Source: Sphingomonas sp. Leaf412
GTDB taxonomy: Bacteria > Pseudomonadota > Alphaproteobacteria > Sphingomonadales > Sphingomonadaceae
Direction: 5' to 3'
NCBI RefSeq assembly: GCF_001425405.1
Contig: NZ_LMQP01000001.1
Coordinates: 699,656 to 761,057 of the forward strand
Length of the DNA stretch: 61,402 bases
Each line of letters opens with the position of its first letter. Positions within the stretch are counted from its first letter, which is position 1. The position numbers and the translations under genes were made by a program. Positions 34,484-42,557 of this stretch are shown here, piece by piece. The notes beneath the pieces were generated by a model, which searched no databases, was not told where the DNA came from, and worked only from the letters and a program-made list of their open reading frames with translations.

Positions 34484-35244
34484 CGCGCCATTCCCGCCAG
34501 CCGCGCGGCCTGATCGCGCGGCACCGCGACCAGCGCCTGCGCCGCATCGCCGCCCGCGCCCGCCAGCAGGGCGGCGGGCGTCTCGTCCGCGACGATCCGC
34601 CCCGCCTGCATCACCAGCACGCGCGACGCGTGGAGCAGGGCCTCCGCCATGTCGTGCGTGACCATGACGGTGGTCAGCGACAATTCGTCGTGCAGCCGCC
34701 GCACCGCCTGCGCCAGCGTCTCGCGCGTGATCGCGTCGAGCGCGCCGAACGGTTCGTCCATCAGCAGCAGCCGCGCGCCCGTCACCAATGCGCGCGCGAC
34801 GCCGACGCGCTGCCGCTGCCCGCCCGACAGCTCCGCGGGCATCCGCGTCGCGACCCCCGCGGGCAGTTCGACCAGGTCCAGCATCGCCGCCGCCCTGGCC
34901 GCGTCGGGCGTGCCCGCGATGCGCAGCGGCAGCGCGACATTCTCCCCCACGGTCAGGTGCGGGAACAGGCCGACGTTCTGGAAGACGTAGCCGATCCCGC
35001 GCCGCACCCGCCACGCCGGGCCGCCGGCCACGTCCGCGCCGTCGATCGTCACGCGGCCGGTATCGGGGACGACCAGCCGGTTCGCCATCTTCAGCAACGT
35101 GGACTTGCCCGATCCCGACGCACCGACCAGCGCGACGAAGCCGCCGTCGATCGTGCAGGATACGCCGTCCACGGCGACCGTGCCGTCGCCGAAGCGTTTC
35201 ACGACCGCGTCGAAGGCGAGCGTCGGTGCGGAAGTCACTGGCAT
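34480..35244 (-). CDS. Osmoprotectant-type ABC transporter ATPase
   Basis: A 254-residue ATP-binding subunit. Walker A is GASGSGKSTLL, the Q-loop YVFQNVGLFPHLTV, signature LSGGQRQRVGVARA, Walker B LLLMDEPFGALD, and the switch histidine lies in VMVTHDM. There are no C-terminal CBS domains, so it lacks the ionic-strength sensor of OpuA-type ATPases. ATG 35244 gives the normal start (TLAFDAVVKRFGDG). It is the first gene of a two-gene operon with the permease/binding-protein fusion, divergent from an SDR gene 52 bases away. Confidence 0.92.
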   Translation of the reverse strand: MPVTSAPTLAFDAVVKRFGDGTVAVDGVSCTIDGGFVALVGASGSGKSTLLKMANRLVVPDTGRVTIDGADVAGGPAWRVRRGIGYVFQNVGLFPHLTVGENVALPLRIAGTPDAARAAAMLDLVELPAGVATRMPAELSGGQRQRVGVARALVTGARLLLMDEPFGALDAITRETLAQAVRRLHDELSLTTVMVTHDMAEALLHASRVLVMQAGRIVADETPAALLAGAGGDAAQALVAVPRDQAARLAGMAR

Positions 35245-35296
35245 CGCAGGCGACGATGGAGGATGGGACCGCGGTTCACAAGCGGAAGGGCGGGGC

Positions 35297-36076
35297 ATGA
35301 AGGCGATCCTGATAACCGGCGGCGGATCGGGCATCGGCCGCGCGGTGGCGGCGCGGTTCTCGCGCGAAGGCTGGCGCGTCGGGCTGGCGGACATCGACCC
35401 TGCGGGGCTGGCCGCGACCGCCGCCCTGCTGCCCGCGGACCGGACCAGCACCCACCGCATGGACGTGCGCGACGCGGGTGAGTGGGAGCATGTGCTGGCG
35501 GAATTCGTGGAGGGCGGCGACGGGCGGCTGGACGTGTTGTTCAACAACGCCGGGATCGCGGCGGGCGGCGCGTTCGGGGACATGCCGCTCGATACGCTGG
35601 ACCGCGTGCTGGACGTGAACTTCCGGGGCGTCGCCTATGGCGCGCGGCTGGCCTACCCGTATCTGAAGGCGACCCCCGGTTCGTGCCTGCTGAACACCGC
35701 GTCGGCCTCCGCGATCTACGGCTCGGCGGGCCTGGCGGCCTATTCCGCGACGAAGTTCGCGGTGCGCGGACTGACGGAGGCGCTGGACGGGGAATGGGCG
35801 GCGGACGGCATCCGCGTGCGCAGCCTGATGCCCGGATTCATCGATACGCCCCTGCTGTCGGTCGCGGTCGACGGCGGCAACCGGTCGGCGCGCGACACCG
35901 TGGTGGAGGCGGGGCTGGAATTCACGCCGGTGGAGACGGTCGCGGACCTGGCGTGGGATGCGGTCCATGGCGATCGCGTCCATATGCTGGTGGGCAAGAC
36001 CGCGCGGCGGCTGGCGTTCGCGGCGCGGTGGATGCCGGGGCGGCTGCGCAAGATGATGCGGTCGCCGCGACGTTAG
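35297..36076 (+). CDS. SDR family oxidoreductase
   Basis: A 259-residue short-chain dehydrogenase. The motif TGGGSGIGRA is at residues 7-16, NNAGIA follows, and the catalytic set is Ser in NTASASAIYG with YSATK. LADIDPAG after the second strand carries an acidic residue, suggesting NAD preference. The C-terminus ends in basic residues (RWMPGRLRKMMRSPRR), which could associate with membrane. A GGAAGGGCGGGGC region precedes the ATG. It is divergent from the osmoprotectant transporter. The substrate is unknown. Confidence 0.88.
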   Translation: MKAILITGGGSGIGRAVAARFSREGWRVGLADIDPAGLAATAALLPADRTSTHRMDVRDAGEWEHVLAEFVEGGDGRLDVLFNNAGIAAGGAFGDMPLDTLDRVLDVNFRGVAYGARLAYPYLKATPGSCLLNTASASAIYGSAGLAAYSATKFAVRGLTEALDGEWAADGIRVRSLMPGFIDTPLLSVAVDGGNRSARDTVVEAGLEFTPVETVADLAWDAVHGDRVHMLVGKTARRLAFAARWMPGRLRKMMRSPRR

Positions 36077-36106
36077 GGTTGGCGCGAAAGCGCGAGGAAG
36101 ATGATT

Positions 36107-36236
36107 TTCGCGCGGAGGCGCGGAGGACGCAGAGGGGTTGCGTACTGGGCCGCCGGATCTTTTCACGATCAGGCCGTGAGGTTCGGTGCGCTACCGCGCG
36201 ACGAACACCTCCGCGTCCTCTGCGCCTCCGCGCGAA
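36107..36236. repeat. Intergenic inverted repeat, family E
   Basis: TTCGCGCGGAGGCGCGGAGG (from 36107) and its inverted counterpart ending CTCCGCGCGAA (36236) flank about 70 bases without a gene, between the convergent SDR and carbinolamine dehydratase genes. Confidence 0.8.
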
Positions 36237-36253
36237 CCCATTCTGCTTCGTCG

Positions 36254-36547
36254 CTATCCCCCCAGGATCCCGTCGATCGCGCCCGCCAGTTCGATATCGC
36301 GTTCCGACAGGCCGCCCGCGTCGTGCGTGGTCAGGAGGACGTCGACGCGGTTCCACACGTTCGTCCATTCGGGATGGTGGTTCATCCGCTCCGCCAGGAT
36401 CGCGACCTGCGCCATGAAGCCGAACGCTTCGGCAAAATCGGTGAAGACGATCGTGCGGGTGATCGCGTCGCGGCTGTCGTCGTAATCCCATTCGGGCAGG
36501 CCATCGAGCGCGTCCGCGCGCTCCGCCTCGCTCAATTGTTCGACCAT
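36254..36547 (-). CDS. 4a-hydroxytetrahydrobiopterin dehydratase
   Basis: A 97-residue pterin-4a-carbinolamine dehydratase. The signature region is clear: [20 protein letters not shown] followed by [13 protein letters not shown]. The histidines and Asp of the active site are present and the length is typical. It regenerates the pterin cofactor after aromatic amino-acid hydroxylation, but no phenylalanine hydroxylase gene lies nearby. In alphaproteobacteria orphan copies are common and may act in molybdopterin or other pterin metabolism. It is divergent from the zincin gene 35 bases away. Confidence 0.92.
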   Translation of the reverse strand: MVEQLSEAERADALDGLPEWDYDDSRDAITRTIVFTDFAEAFGFMAQVAILAERMNHHPEWTNVWNRVDVLLTTHDAGGLSERDIELAGAIDGILGG

Positions 36548-36582
36548 GCGCTCTTCCTTGCCGCCGACGGGACACGAGGGGT

Positions 36583-37005
36583 ATGGCCGCTGGCATGAGC
36601 GCGCAAGAGACCTTGGGAGCGGCCCCGTCCGCCGACGCGATCGAAGCGCACGCCCGCGCCACGATCGAGCGCCTGCCGGCGGCATTCCGCGCGCATCTGG
36701 GCGATGTCGTCCTGCTGGTGGAGGAGGAGGCGGACGCGGAGACGCTCGCCGCGCTGGATATCGAGCATCCGCTGGACCTGTCGGGCGTCTATGTCGGGCG
36801 TCCGGTGGGGGAGAAATCCGCGTTCGACAGCGGCGCGATGCCCGACCGCATCCATCTGTACCGCCAGTCGATCCTGGCCGAATGGTGCGAGACGGGGGTG
36901 CGGCTGGACGATCTGGTCGCGCATGTCACGATCCACGAGATCGGGCATCATTTCGGCCTGAGCGACGACGACATGCACGCGCTGGAAGCGGCGGTGGGCG
37001 ATTGA
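36583..37005 (+). CDS. Small zincin-like metallopeptidase family protein
   Basis: A 140-residue cytoplasmic protein with [15 protein letters not shown] near the C-terminus: HExxH plus a third histidine six residues on, and a following acidic cluster. This matches the short metallopeptidase family formerly DUF1025, conserved in alphaproteobacteria, of which no substrate is known. The upstream part contains [15 protein letters not shown] and [12 protein letters not shown], also family features. ATG 36583 or 36595 may start it; neither has a good ribosome site. Its stop overlaps the TTG start of ccmA, so the two are coupled. Confidence 0.85.
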   Translation: MAAGMSAQETLGAAPSADAIEAHARATIERLPAAFRAHLGDVVLLVEEEADAETLAALDIEHPLDLSGVYVGRPVGEKSAFDSGAMPDRIHLYRQSILAEWCETGVRLDDLVAHVTIHEIGHHFGLSDDDMHALEAAVGD

Positions 37006-37577
37006 GCGCGGCGCTGGCGGTCCGCGACCTGACCGTTGCGCGCGGCGGGCGCGTGCTGGTCGCGGGGCTGTCCTTCGCGGTGGAGCGCGGCGGCGCGGTG
37101 CTGGTGACGGGGGCCAATGGCGTGGGCAAGTCCAGCCTGTTGCGCGTGCTGGGGGGGCTGGCGTGGGCGAACGTGCCGTTGCTGCGTCCCGCGTTCGTCG
37201 CGCTGATGGCGGAGAACGCCGCGCTCGATCCCGAACGGCGGCTGGGCGAGGCGCTCGCCTTCTGGGCGCGGCAGGATCCCGCGCCCGATCCGCACGGGCG
37301 TGTCGCGGAGGCGCTGGCAAATGTGGGGCTGGACGACCTGACGGACGTGCCCGTGCGCCTGTTGTCCACGGGCCAGCGCCGCCGCGCCGCGCTGGCGCGC
37401 GTCGTGGCGTCGGGCGCGGACCTGTGGCTGCTGGACGAGCCGGCGACCGGGCTGGATGTGGCGGCGGTGGTACGGCTGGAGGCGCTGATCGCGCGGCATC
37501 GCGCTGGGGGTGGTGTCGTGGTGGTGGCGACGCACCAGCCGCTGGCGCTGCCGGATGCGGTCGAGGTGGCGTTGTGA
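37002..37577 (+). CDS. ccmA: Heme exporter ATPase CcmA
   Basis: A 191-residue ABC ATPase of cytochrome c maturation. Walker A is GANGVGKSSLLRVL, signature LLSTGQRRRAALAR (CcmA-type, not LSGGQ), Walker B LWLLDEPATGLD, and the protein ends soon after VVVVATHQP. With CcmB and CcmC it releases holo-CcmE in system I maturation. The start is TTG inside the previous stop (TTGA), unusual but the only start that gives the family N-terminus (ALAVRDLTVARGGR). A repeat separates it from ccmB. Confidence 0.9.
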   Translation: MSAALAVRDLTVARGGRVLVAGLSFAVERGGAVLVTGANGVGKSSLLRVLGGLAWANVPLLRPAFVALMAENAALDPERRLGEALAFWARQDPAPDPHGRVAEALANVGLDDLTDVPVRLLSTGQRRRAALARVVASGADLWLLDEPATGLDVAAVVRLEALIARHRAGGGVVVVATHQPLALPDAVEVAL

Positions 37578-37590
37578 GCGTAAAGCCGTA

Positions 37591-37650
37591 CGTGTGTCCC
37601 CGCGAAGGCGGGGACCCAGTCTGGACTCCCGCTTTCGCGGGAGCACAAGG
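37591..37650. repeat. Two-hairpin intergenic repeat, family A copy 3
   Basis: GTCCCCGC/GCGGGGAC and CTCCCGC/GCGGGAG hairpins in tandem, bounded by CGTGT and CACAAGG. This copy lies inside an operon, in the 82 bases between ccmA and ccmB, and its right edge is 9 bases from the ccmB ATG. Confidence 0.85.
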
Positions 37651-37659
37651 GACCGTCGC

Positions 37660-38313
37660 ATGACCGCGCTGATCCTGCGCGACCTGCGTCGGTACTATAC
37701 TGGCGGCGGGGCGACGTTGACAGTGGCGTTCTTCCTGCTGGTCGCGATCCTGTTTCCCTTCGCGATCGGCCCCGACGCCGCACTGCTCGCGCGGGTCGGG
37801 GGCGGGATCCTGTGGGCCGCCGCGCTCCTCGCCGCGCTGATGCCGGTGGAGCGGCTGGTGCAGCCCGACCTGGAAGCGGGCGTGCTGGACCAGCTGGTCG
37901 TCCGCGGCCATTCCCCCATCGGGATCGCGGCGGCGAAGATGGCGGCGCACTGGCTCGCCTTCGCGCCGCCGCTGATGCTCGCCGCGGTCGTCGCCGCGGC
38001 GTTGCTGGGCCTGCCCGCGGACCGGCTGCTGGCGGTCGAGGCGGGGCTGCTGCTGGGCACACCGGGCCTTGCCGCTTTGTCGATCGCCACCGCGGCGCTG
38101 GTCGCGGGGTTGCGCGGGGCGGGGGCGGTCGCGGGGCTGGTGATGCTGCCGCTGGCGGTGCCGCTCCTGATCTTCGGCGCGGGGGCGATCGACGGCGGCG
38201 CCGGCGTCGGGACGGCCACGGGCGGGCTGAAGCTGCTGGCGGCGGTCAGCCTGCTGCTGGTCGCGGGCGCGCCCTTCGTCGCGGGCGCGGCGATCCGGGT
38301 CGGGATGGAATAG
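37660..38313 (+). CDS. ccmB: Heme exporter permease CcmB
   Basis: A 217-residue membrane protein with six hydrophobic segments. Family marks are the N-terminal LILRDLRRYYTGGGATLTVA, FFLLVAILFPFAIGPD and the VERLVQPDLEAGVLDQLVV loop. It pairs with CcmA in the CcmABCD complex that remodels heme-CcmE. No ccmC, ccmD or ccmE follows; the next gene is a flavoprotein, so the remaining genes must be elsewhere. The repeat just upstream leaves only a poor ribosome site (AAGGGACC). Confidence 0.92.
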   Translation: MTALILRDLRRYYTGGGATLTVAFFLLVAILFPFAIGPDAALLARVGGGILWAAALLAALMPVERLVQPDLEAGVLDQLVVRGHSPIGIAAAKMAAHWLAFAPPLMLAAVVAAALLGLPADRLLAVEAGLLLGTPGLAALSIATAALVAGLRGAGAVAGLVMLPLAVPLLIFGAGAIDGGAGVGTATGGLKLLAAVSLLLVAGAPFVAGAAIRVGME

Positions 38314-38368
38314 GCGGGCGCGCCGAAACGGGTCGCGGGCGGTCGCCGCGCGTTGTAAGGGCGCGGGG

Positions 38369-39982
38369 ATGCTCCGCCTCAGCGAATTGAAACTGCCGCT
38401 CCACCACGCGGACGAGGCGTTGCCGGCCGCGATCTGCAAGCGGTTGCGCATCACGCCGCGCGAGCTGGTGCGCTTCGCCGTCGTGCGCCGCGGACATGAT
38501 GCACGCGACCGCAGCAACATCGCGCTGGTCTATTCGGTCGATGCCACGGTGAAGAACGAGGCGACGGTGCTGGCGCGCTGCCGCCGTGACCGCGACGTGC
38601 AGCCGACGCCCGACACGCGCTATCACCCGCCGGTCGCCGCGCCCGACGACGCACGTCGTCCGGTCGTGATCGGCGCGGGGCCGTGCGGCCTGTTCGCGGC
38701 GTTGATCCTGGCGCAGGCGGGATACCGCCCGATCGTGCTGGAGCGCGGGAAGGTGGTGCGCGAGCGGACCAAGGACACGTGGGGCCTGTGGCGCCGCCGC
38801 GTGCTGACCCCTGAATCGAACGTGCAATTCGGGGAGGGCGGTGCGGGCACCTTCAGCGACGGGAAGCTGTACAGCCGGATCAAGGATCCGCGGCACCTGA
38901 ACCGCAAGGTGCTGACCGAGTTCGTGAAGGCGGGCGCGCCGCCGGAGATATTGACCGAGGCGCATCCGCATATCGGCACGTTCCGCCTGGTCACGATGGT
39001 GGAGAGCATGCGCGCGACGATCGAGGAGCTGGGGGGCGAGTACCGCTTTTCCACCCGCGTCGACGGGCTGGACATCGATGCCGCGGGGGGCGGGCGCCGT
39101 ATCCGGGGGCTACACCTGAACGGCGGCGGCTATCTGGCCGCGGACCATGTCGTGATGGCGGTGGGGCACAGTGCGCGCGACACCTTCGCGATGCTGCTGG
39201 AGGCGGGCGTGCATGCGGAGGCCAAGCCGTTCTCGATCGGGGTCAGGATCGAACATCCGCAATCGTGGATCGACCGCGCGCGCTTCGGGCACGAGGCGGG
39301 GAAGGAGATCCTCGGCGCCGCGGAATATCACATCTCGCATCACTGCTCGAACGGCCGCACGGTCTACAGCTTCTGCATGTGTCCGGGCGGCACCGTCGTC
39401 GCCGCGACGTCGGAGGAGGGGCGCGTCGCGACCAACGGCATGAGCCAGTATTCGCGCAACGAACGCAACGCCAATTCGGGCTTCGTCGTGGCGATCGACC
39501 CGGCGCGCGACTTTCCGGGCGACCCGCTGGCGGGCATCGCGCTGCAACGACGGTTGGAGGAGAAGGCGTTCGTCGCGGGCGGATCGAACTACAGCGCGCC
39601 CGCGCAGCGCGTCGGCGATTTCCTGGCGGGGCGCGCGTCGACCGCGCTGGGGTCGGTGGTCCCGTCCTACCGCCCCGGCGTGACGCCGACCGACCTGTCG
39701 CACTGCCTGCCCGATTTCGCGGTACAGGCGATGCGCGAGGCGTTGCCCGTGTTCGGGCGGCAGATCCGGGATTACGATCACCCCGACGTCGTGATGACGG
39801 GCGTCGAGACGCGCACGTCGTCGCCGGTCCGCTTCACGCGGGGCGAGGACGGGCACAGCCTGAACACCGTCGGCCTGTTTCCCGCGGGCGAGGGCGCGGG
39901 CTATGCCGGCGGTATCCTGTCCGCCGCGGTCGACGGGATCAGGACCGCGGAGGCGGTGGCGCGGAGCATCGCGGGCGCGTGA
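38369..39982 (+). CDS. FAD-dependent oxidoreductase of the COG2509 type
   Basis: A 537-residue flavoprotein. An N-terminal domain of about 90 residues ([20 protein letters not shown]) precedes the dinucleotide-binding [19 protein letters not shown], then [20 protein letters not shown] and, near the end, [20 protein letters not shown]. This matches a broadly conserved family of uncharacterised FAD dehydrogenases. A chain of cysteines (HHCSNG, FCMCPGG) in mid-protein could be redox active. It overlaps the pseudouridine synthase start (GTGA). The reaction is unknown. Confidence 0.85.
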   Translation: MLRLSELKLPLHHADEALPAAICKRLRITPRELVRFAVVRRGHDARDRSNIALVYSVDATVKNEATVLARCRRDRDVQPTPDTRYHPPVAAPDDARRPVVIGAGPCGLFAALILAQAGYRPIVLERGKVVRERTKDTWGLWRRRVLTPESNVQFGEGGAGTFSDGKLYSRIKDPRHLNRKVLTEFVKAGAPPEILTEAHPHIGTFRLVTMVESMRATIEELGGEYRFSTRVDGLDIDAAGGGRRIRGLHLNGGGYLAADHVVMAVGHSARDTFAMLLEAGVHAEAKPFSIGVRIEHPQSWIDRARFGHEAGKEILGAAEYHISHHCSNGRTVYSFCMCPGGTVVAATSEEGRVATNGMSQYSRNERNANSGFVVAIDPARDFPGDPLAGIALQRRLEEKAFVAGGSNYSAPAQRVGDFLAGRASTALGSVVPSYRPGVTPTDLSHCLPDFAVQAMREALPVFGRQIRDYDHPDVVMTGVETRTSSPVRFTRGEDGHSLNTVGLFPAGEGAGYAGGILSAAVDGIRTAEAVARSIAGA

Positions 39983-40518
39983 CGTTGCTGCTGTTCAACA
40001 AGCCGTATGGCGTGCTGAGCCAGTTCACCGACCGCGGATCGCCGACCACGCGCGCGACATTGTCCGACCATGTCGACGTGCCGGGGGTCTATCCCGCGGG
40101 GCGGCTGGATCGCGACAGCGAGGGGCTGCTGCTGCTGACCGACGACGGCCGGTTGCAGGCGCGGATCGCGGACCCGCGGTTCAAGACGGCCAAGACGTAT
40201 CTGGTACAGGTGGAGGGCGAGCCCGACGACGCGGCGCTGGCGCGCCTGCGCGGCGGCGTGACGCTGGCGGACGGGCCGACGCAGCCCGCCGTGGTCGAGC
40301 GGATCGACGACCCCGCGCTGTGGCCGCGCGATCCGCCGATCCGCGTGCGGCGGAATATTCCCGACCGCTGGCTGTCGCTGACGATCCGGGAGGGGCGCAA
40401 CCGACAGGTGCGGCGGATGACCGCCGCGGTGGGGCATCCGACGCTGCGGCTGGTGCGCTGGCGGATCGGGGAATGGACGCTGGACGGCCTGCCGCCGGGG
40501 GAGTGGCGGCGGGGGTGA
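39979..40518 (+). CDS. RluE-like 23S rRNA pseudouridine synthase
   Basis: A 179-residue pseudouridine synthase of the RsuA/RluB/RluE group. The catalytic Asp lies in [17 protein letters not shown]. The N-terminus [16 protein letters not shown] and the C-terminal [20 protein letters not shown] complete the fold. There is no S4 domain, which among E. coli enzymes fits RluE (U2457 of 23S rRNA). The start is GTG overlapping the previous stop (GTGA). A symbol is withheld because specificity within the group cannot be read safely. Confidence 0.88.
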   Translation: MTLLLFNKPYGVLSQFTDRGSPTTRATLSDHVDVPGVYPAGRLDRDSEGLLLLTDDGRLQARIADPRFKTAKTYLVQVEGEPDDAALARLRGGVTLADGPTQPAVVERIDDPALWPRDPPIRVRRNIPDRWLSLTIREGRNRQVRRMTAAVGHPTLRLVRWRIGEWTLDGLPPGEWRRG

Positions 40519-40523
40519 GGCGT

Positions 40524-40607
40524 CGTCATCCCGGACTTGATCCGGGGTCGAGAGCTACGAGGGACATCGCCCGCAATTCTGGATCCCGGATCAAGTCCGG
40601 GATGACG
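40524..40607. repeat. Intergenic inverted repeat, family F
   Basis: CGTCATCCCGGACTTGATCC on the left and GGATCAAGTCCGGGATGACG on the right form a long, nearly perfect stem with a loop of about 35 bases between convergent genes. This is a widespread alphaproteobacterial repeat type and may terminate transcription from both sides. Confidence 0.88.
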
Positions 40608-40615
40608 GGGAAGGC

Positions 40616-42421
40616 TTACCCCAACCGTTCGCGTGCCACGCGTTCCAGCACGGTCAGCGGCATCGCCCCCATCGCCAGCACGCGGTGGAATTCCTTCGGG
40701 TCCCACTTCGCGCCCGCGCGCTTCTTCGCCGCGTCGCGCAGCTCGACCCATTTGGTGTGGCCGATCTTGTAGCTGCACGCCTGCCCCGGCCAGACGGTGT
40801 AGCGGTCGATCTCCCCCTGGCTGCGCCCGCGCGCGATGCCGGTGGTGGCGATCAGGTAATCGGTCGCCTTCTCGCGGCTCCAGCGCTTCGCATGCATGCC
40901 GCTGTCGACCACCAGGCGCGTGGCGCGGAACAGCAAAGATTGCAGATAGCCGACCTGGCCCAGCGGATCGCCGTCGTACATCCCCATCTCGTCCGCCAGC
41001 TGCTCCGAGTACAGCGCCCACCCCTCGGAATAGCCCGAATAGAAGCCGCGGCGGCGGATCAGCGGGATGTCCTGGCTTTCCAGCGCGGACATGACCTGGA
41101 GGTGATGGCCCGGCACGCCTTCGTGATAGCTGAGCGTGGCGAGACCGAATTTCGGCCGGTCGAACGTGTCGCGCAGGTTGATGAAATAGATCGCGGGGCG
41201 CGACCCGTCGAGCGAGGCGGCCTGGTAATAGCCGCCGGGGGAGCCCGCCTGGATCGCTTCGGGCACGCGGCGCACCTCCACGGTCGCCTTGGGCAGGATC
41301 GCGAACTGTTCGGGCAAACGTTTCGTCATCGCGGCGACCTGCGCGCGCAATTGTTCCAGCAGCGCCTCGCGCCCCGCGTCGGTGTTCGGATACAGCTGGT
41401 CCGGACGCTTGTTCAGCGCGACCAGCCGGTCGCCGACGGTGCCCTGTGCCATCCCCTGCTTCTTCAGGATGCCGTCGATCCGCGCACCGATCTCCGCCAC
41501 CTGCGCCAGGCCCAGCCGATGGATCTCGTCGCCGGTCAGGTCGGTCGTCGTCGCGGCGCTGGCGGCGGCGGCATAGTAAGCCTCGCCATCGGGCAGCCGC
41601 CACACGCCCGCGTCGTGCGTCGCGCGTCCGCGCAATTCGGTCAGCAGCGCGCGCTGGCGGTCGAGCGCGGGGAACACCTTGTCCGCCATCAGCCGGTCGA
41701 CCGCGGCGGCGCGGTCGGCGGGCAGGTTCGCGGCCTTCAGCTTGGCGGCGATATCGGTGGCGGGGCCGGTCGCCTCCGGCGCCTTTCCGCGTACCGCGTC
41801 CAGCTGCTTCAGCGTGGTGTCGAGGATATAGTCGGGCGCGAACACGCCCTTGGCCGCATCCTCGCGCTGGCGTACCGTCTCGTCCTCGATCGCGCCGGCG
41901 AAGGCGGCGACGCGCGCGACATAGGCGTCGGCGTCGGCGGCGTCCCTGATGCGGTGCTGGTTCGCCAGGAAATCGGGCACGTCGCGATACGCGCCGGTCA
42001 ATTGCGTCAGGACATAGGGGGCGTAGCGCCCCGCGCTGGCACCGTAGCCGTAGCGTTCGCCCGCGACGACACGGTCGAGGCTGTACAGGACGATGTCGTA
42101 ATCCAGCTTCGCCGCGTCGCCGAGCGCATCGCGCGGGATCGCCTTCAGCGCGGCCATCTCCTGCTTCGCGCGCGCGAACTGCCGCCGCTCGCCCGCGCGG
42201 CTGCCGTCGCCCAGCTTCGATCGCAGCGCGGCGCGCGGACCGGTGTCGAGGCCGAGCGAGGTCGCGCCCTCCGGATTGTCGTCCAGACGCGCGTAGAAGA
42301 AGCGGTCGAGCAGGGCGCGCAGATCGGCGTCGCGCGCGCCCGGGGCGGCGGCGGCGATGCGGGGAAGGGCGGTCGCGGCGGTCGCGAGGCTGGCGGAGGC
42401 GAGGAACTGACGGCGGCGCAT
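40616..42421 (-). CDS. Exported DUF885 family protein
   Basis: A 601-residue protein with a twin-arginine-type signal (MRRRQFLASASLATAATALP). The family motif SYHEGVPGHHLQ near residue 430 resembles a zinc-peptidase HExxxxH arrangement, and DUF885 proteins are predicted metallo-carboxypeptidases. The middle is mostly helical with long charged stretches. GGGAG precedes the start. It is divergent from the UbiB-like kinase and ends next to a repeat. Peptidase activity is expected from the family but not shown. Confidence 0.88.
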   Translation of the reverse strand: MRRRQFLASASLATAATALPRIAAAAPGARDADLRALLDRFFYARLDDNPEGATSLGLDTGPRAALRSKLGDGSRAGERRQFARAKQEMAALKAIPRDALGDAAKLDYDIVLYSLDRVVAGERYGYGASAGRYAPYVLTQLTGAYRDVPDFLANQHRIRDAADADAYVARVAAFAGAIEDETVRQREDAAKGVFAPDYILDTTLKQLDAVRGKAPEATGPATDIAAKLKAANLPADRAAAVDRLMADKVFPALDRQRALLTELRGRATHDAGVWRLPDGEAYYAAAASAATTTDLTGDEIHRLGLAQVAEIGARIDGILKKQGMAQGTVGDRLVALNKRPDQLYPNTDAGREALLEQLRAQVAAMTKRLPEQFAILPKATVEVRRVPEAIQAGSPGGYYQAASLDGSRPAIYFINLRDTFDRPKFGLATLSYHEGVPGHHLQVMSALESQDIPLIRRRGFYSGYSEGWALYSEQLADEMGMYDGDPLGQVGYLQSLLFRATRLVVDSGMHAKRWSREKATDYLIATTGIARGRSQGEIDRYTVWPGQACSYKIGHTKWVELRDAAKKRAGAKWDPKEFHRVLAMGAMPLTVLERVARERLG

Positions 42422-42557
42422 GGATACTCCCGAAGGCTGTGTCGCGGATCACGCTGGCGGATGGCCGGACCTTTGTCGAGCGATGGGCGATGTATCGGCC
42501 ATGCCCCGGCACCATATCCGTCGCAGTCACGATCCCGGCGGCCAAGGGTTTGAAAAC

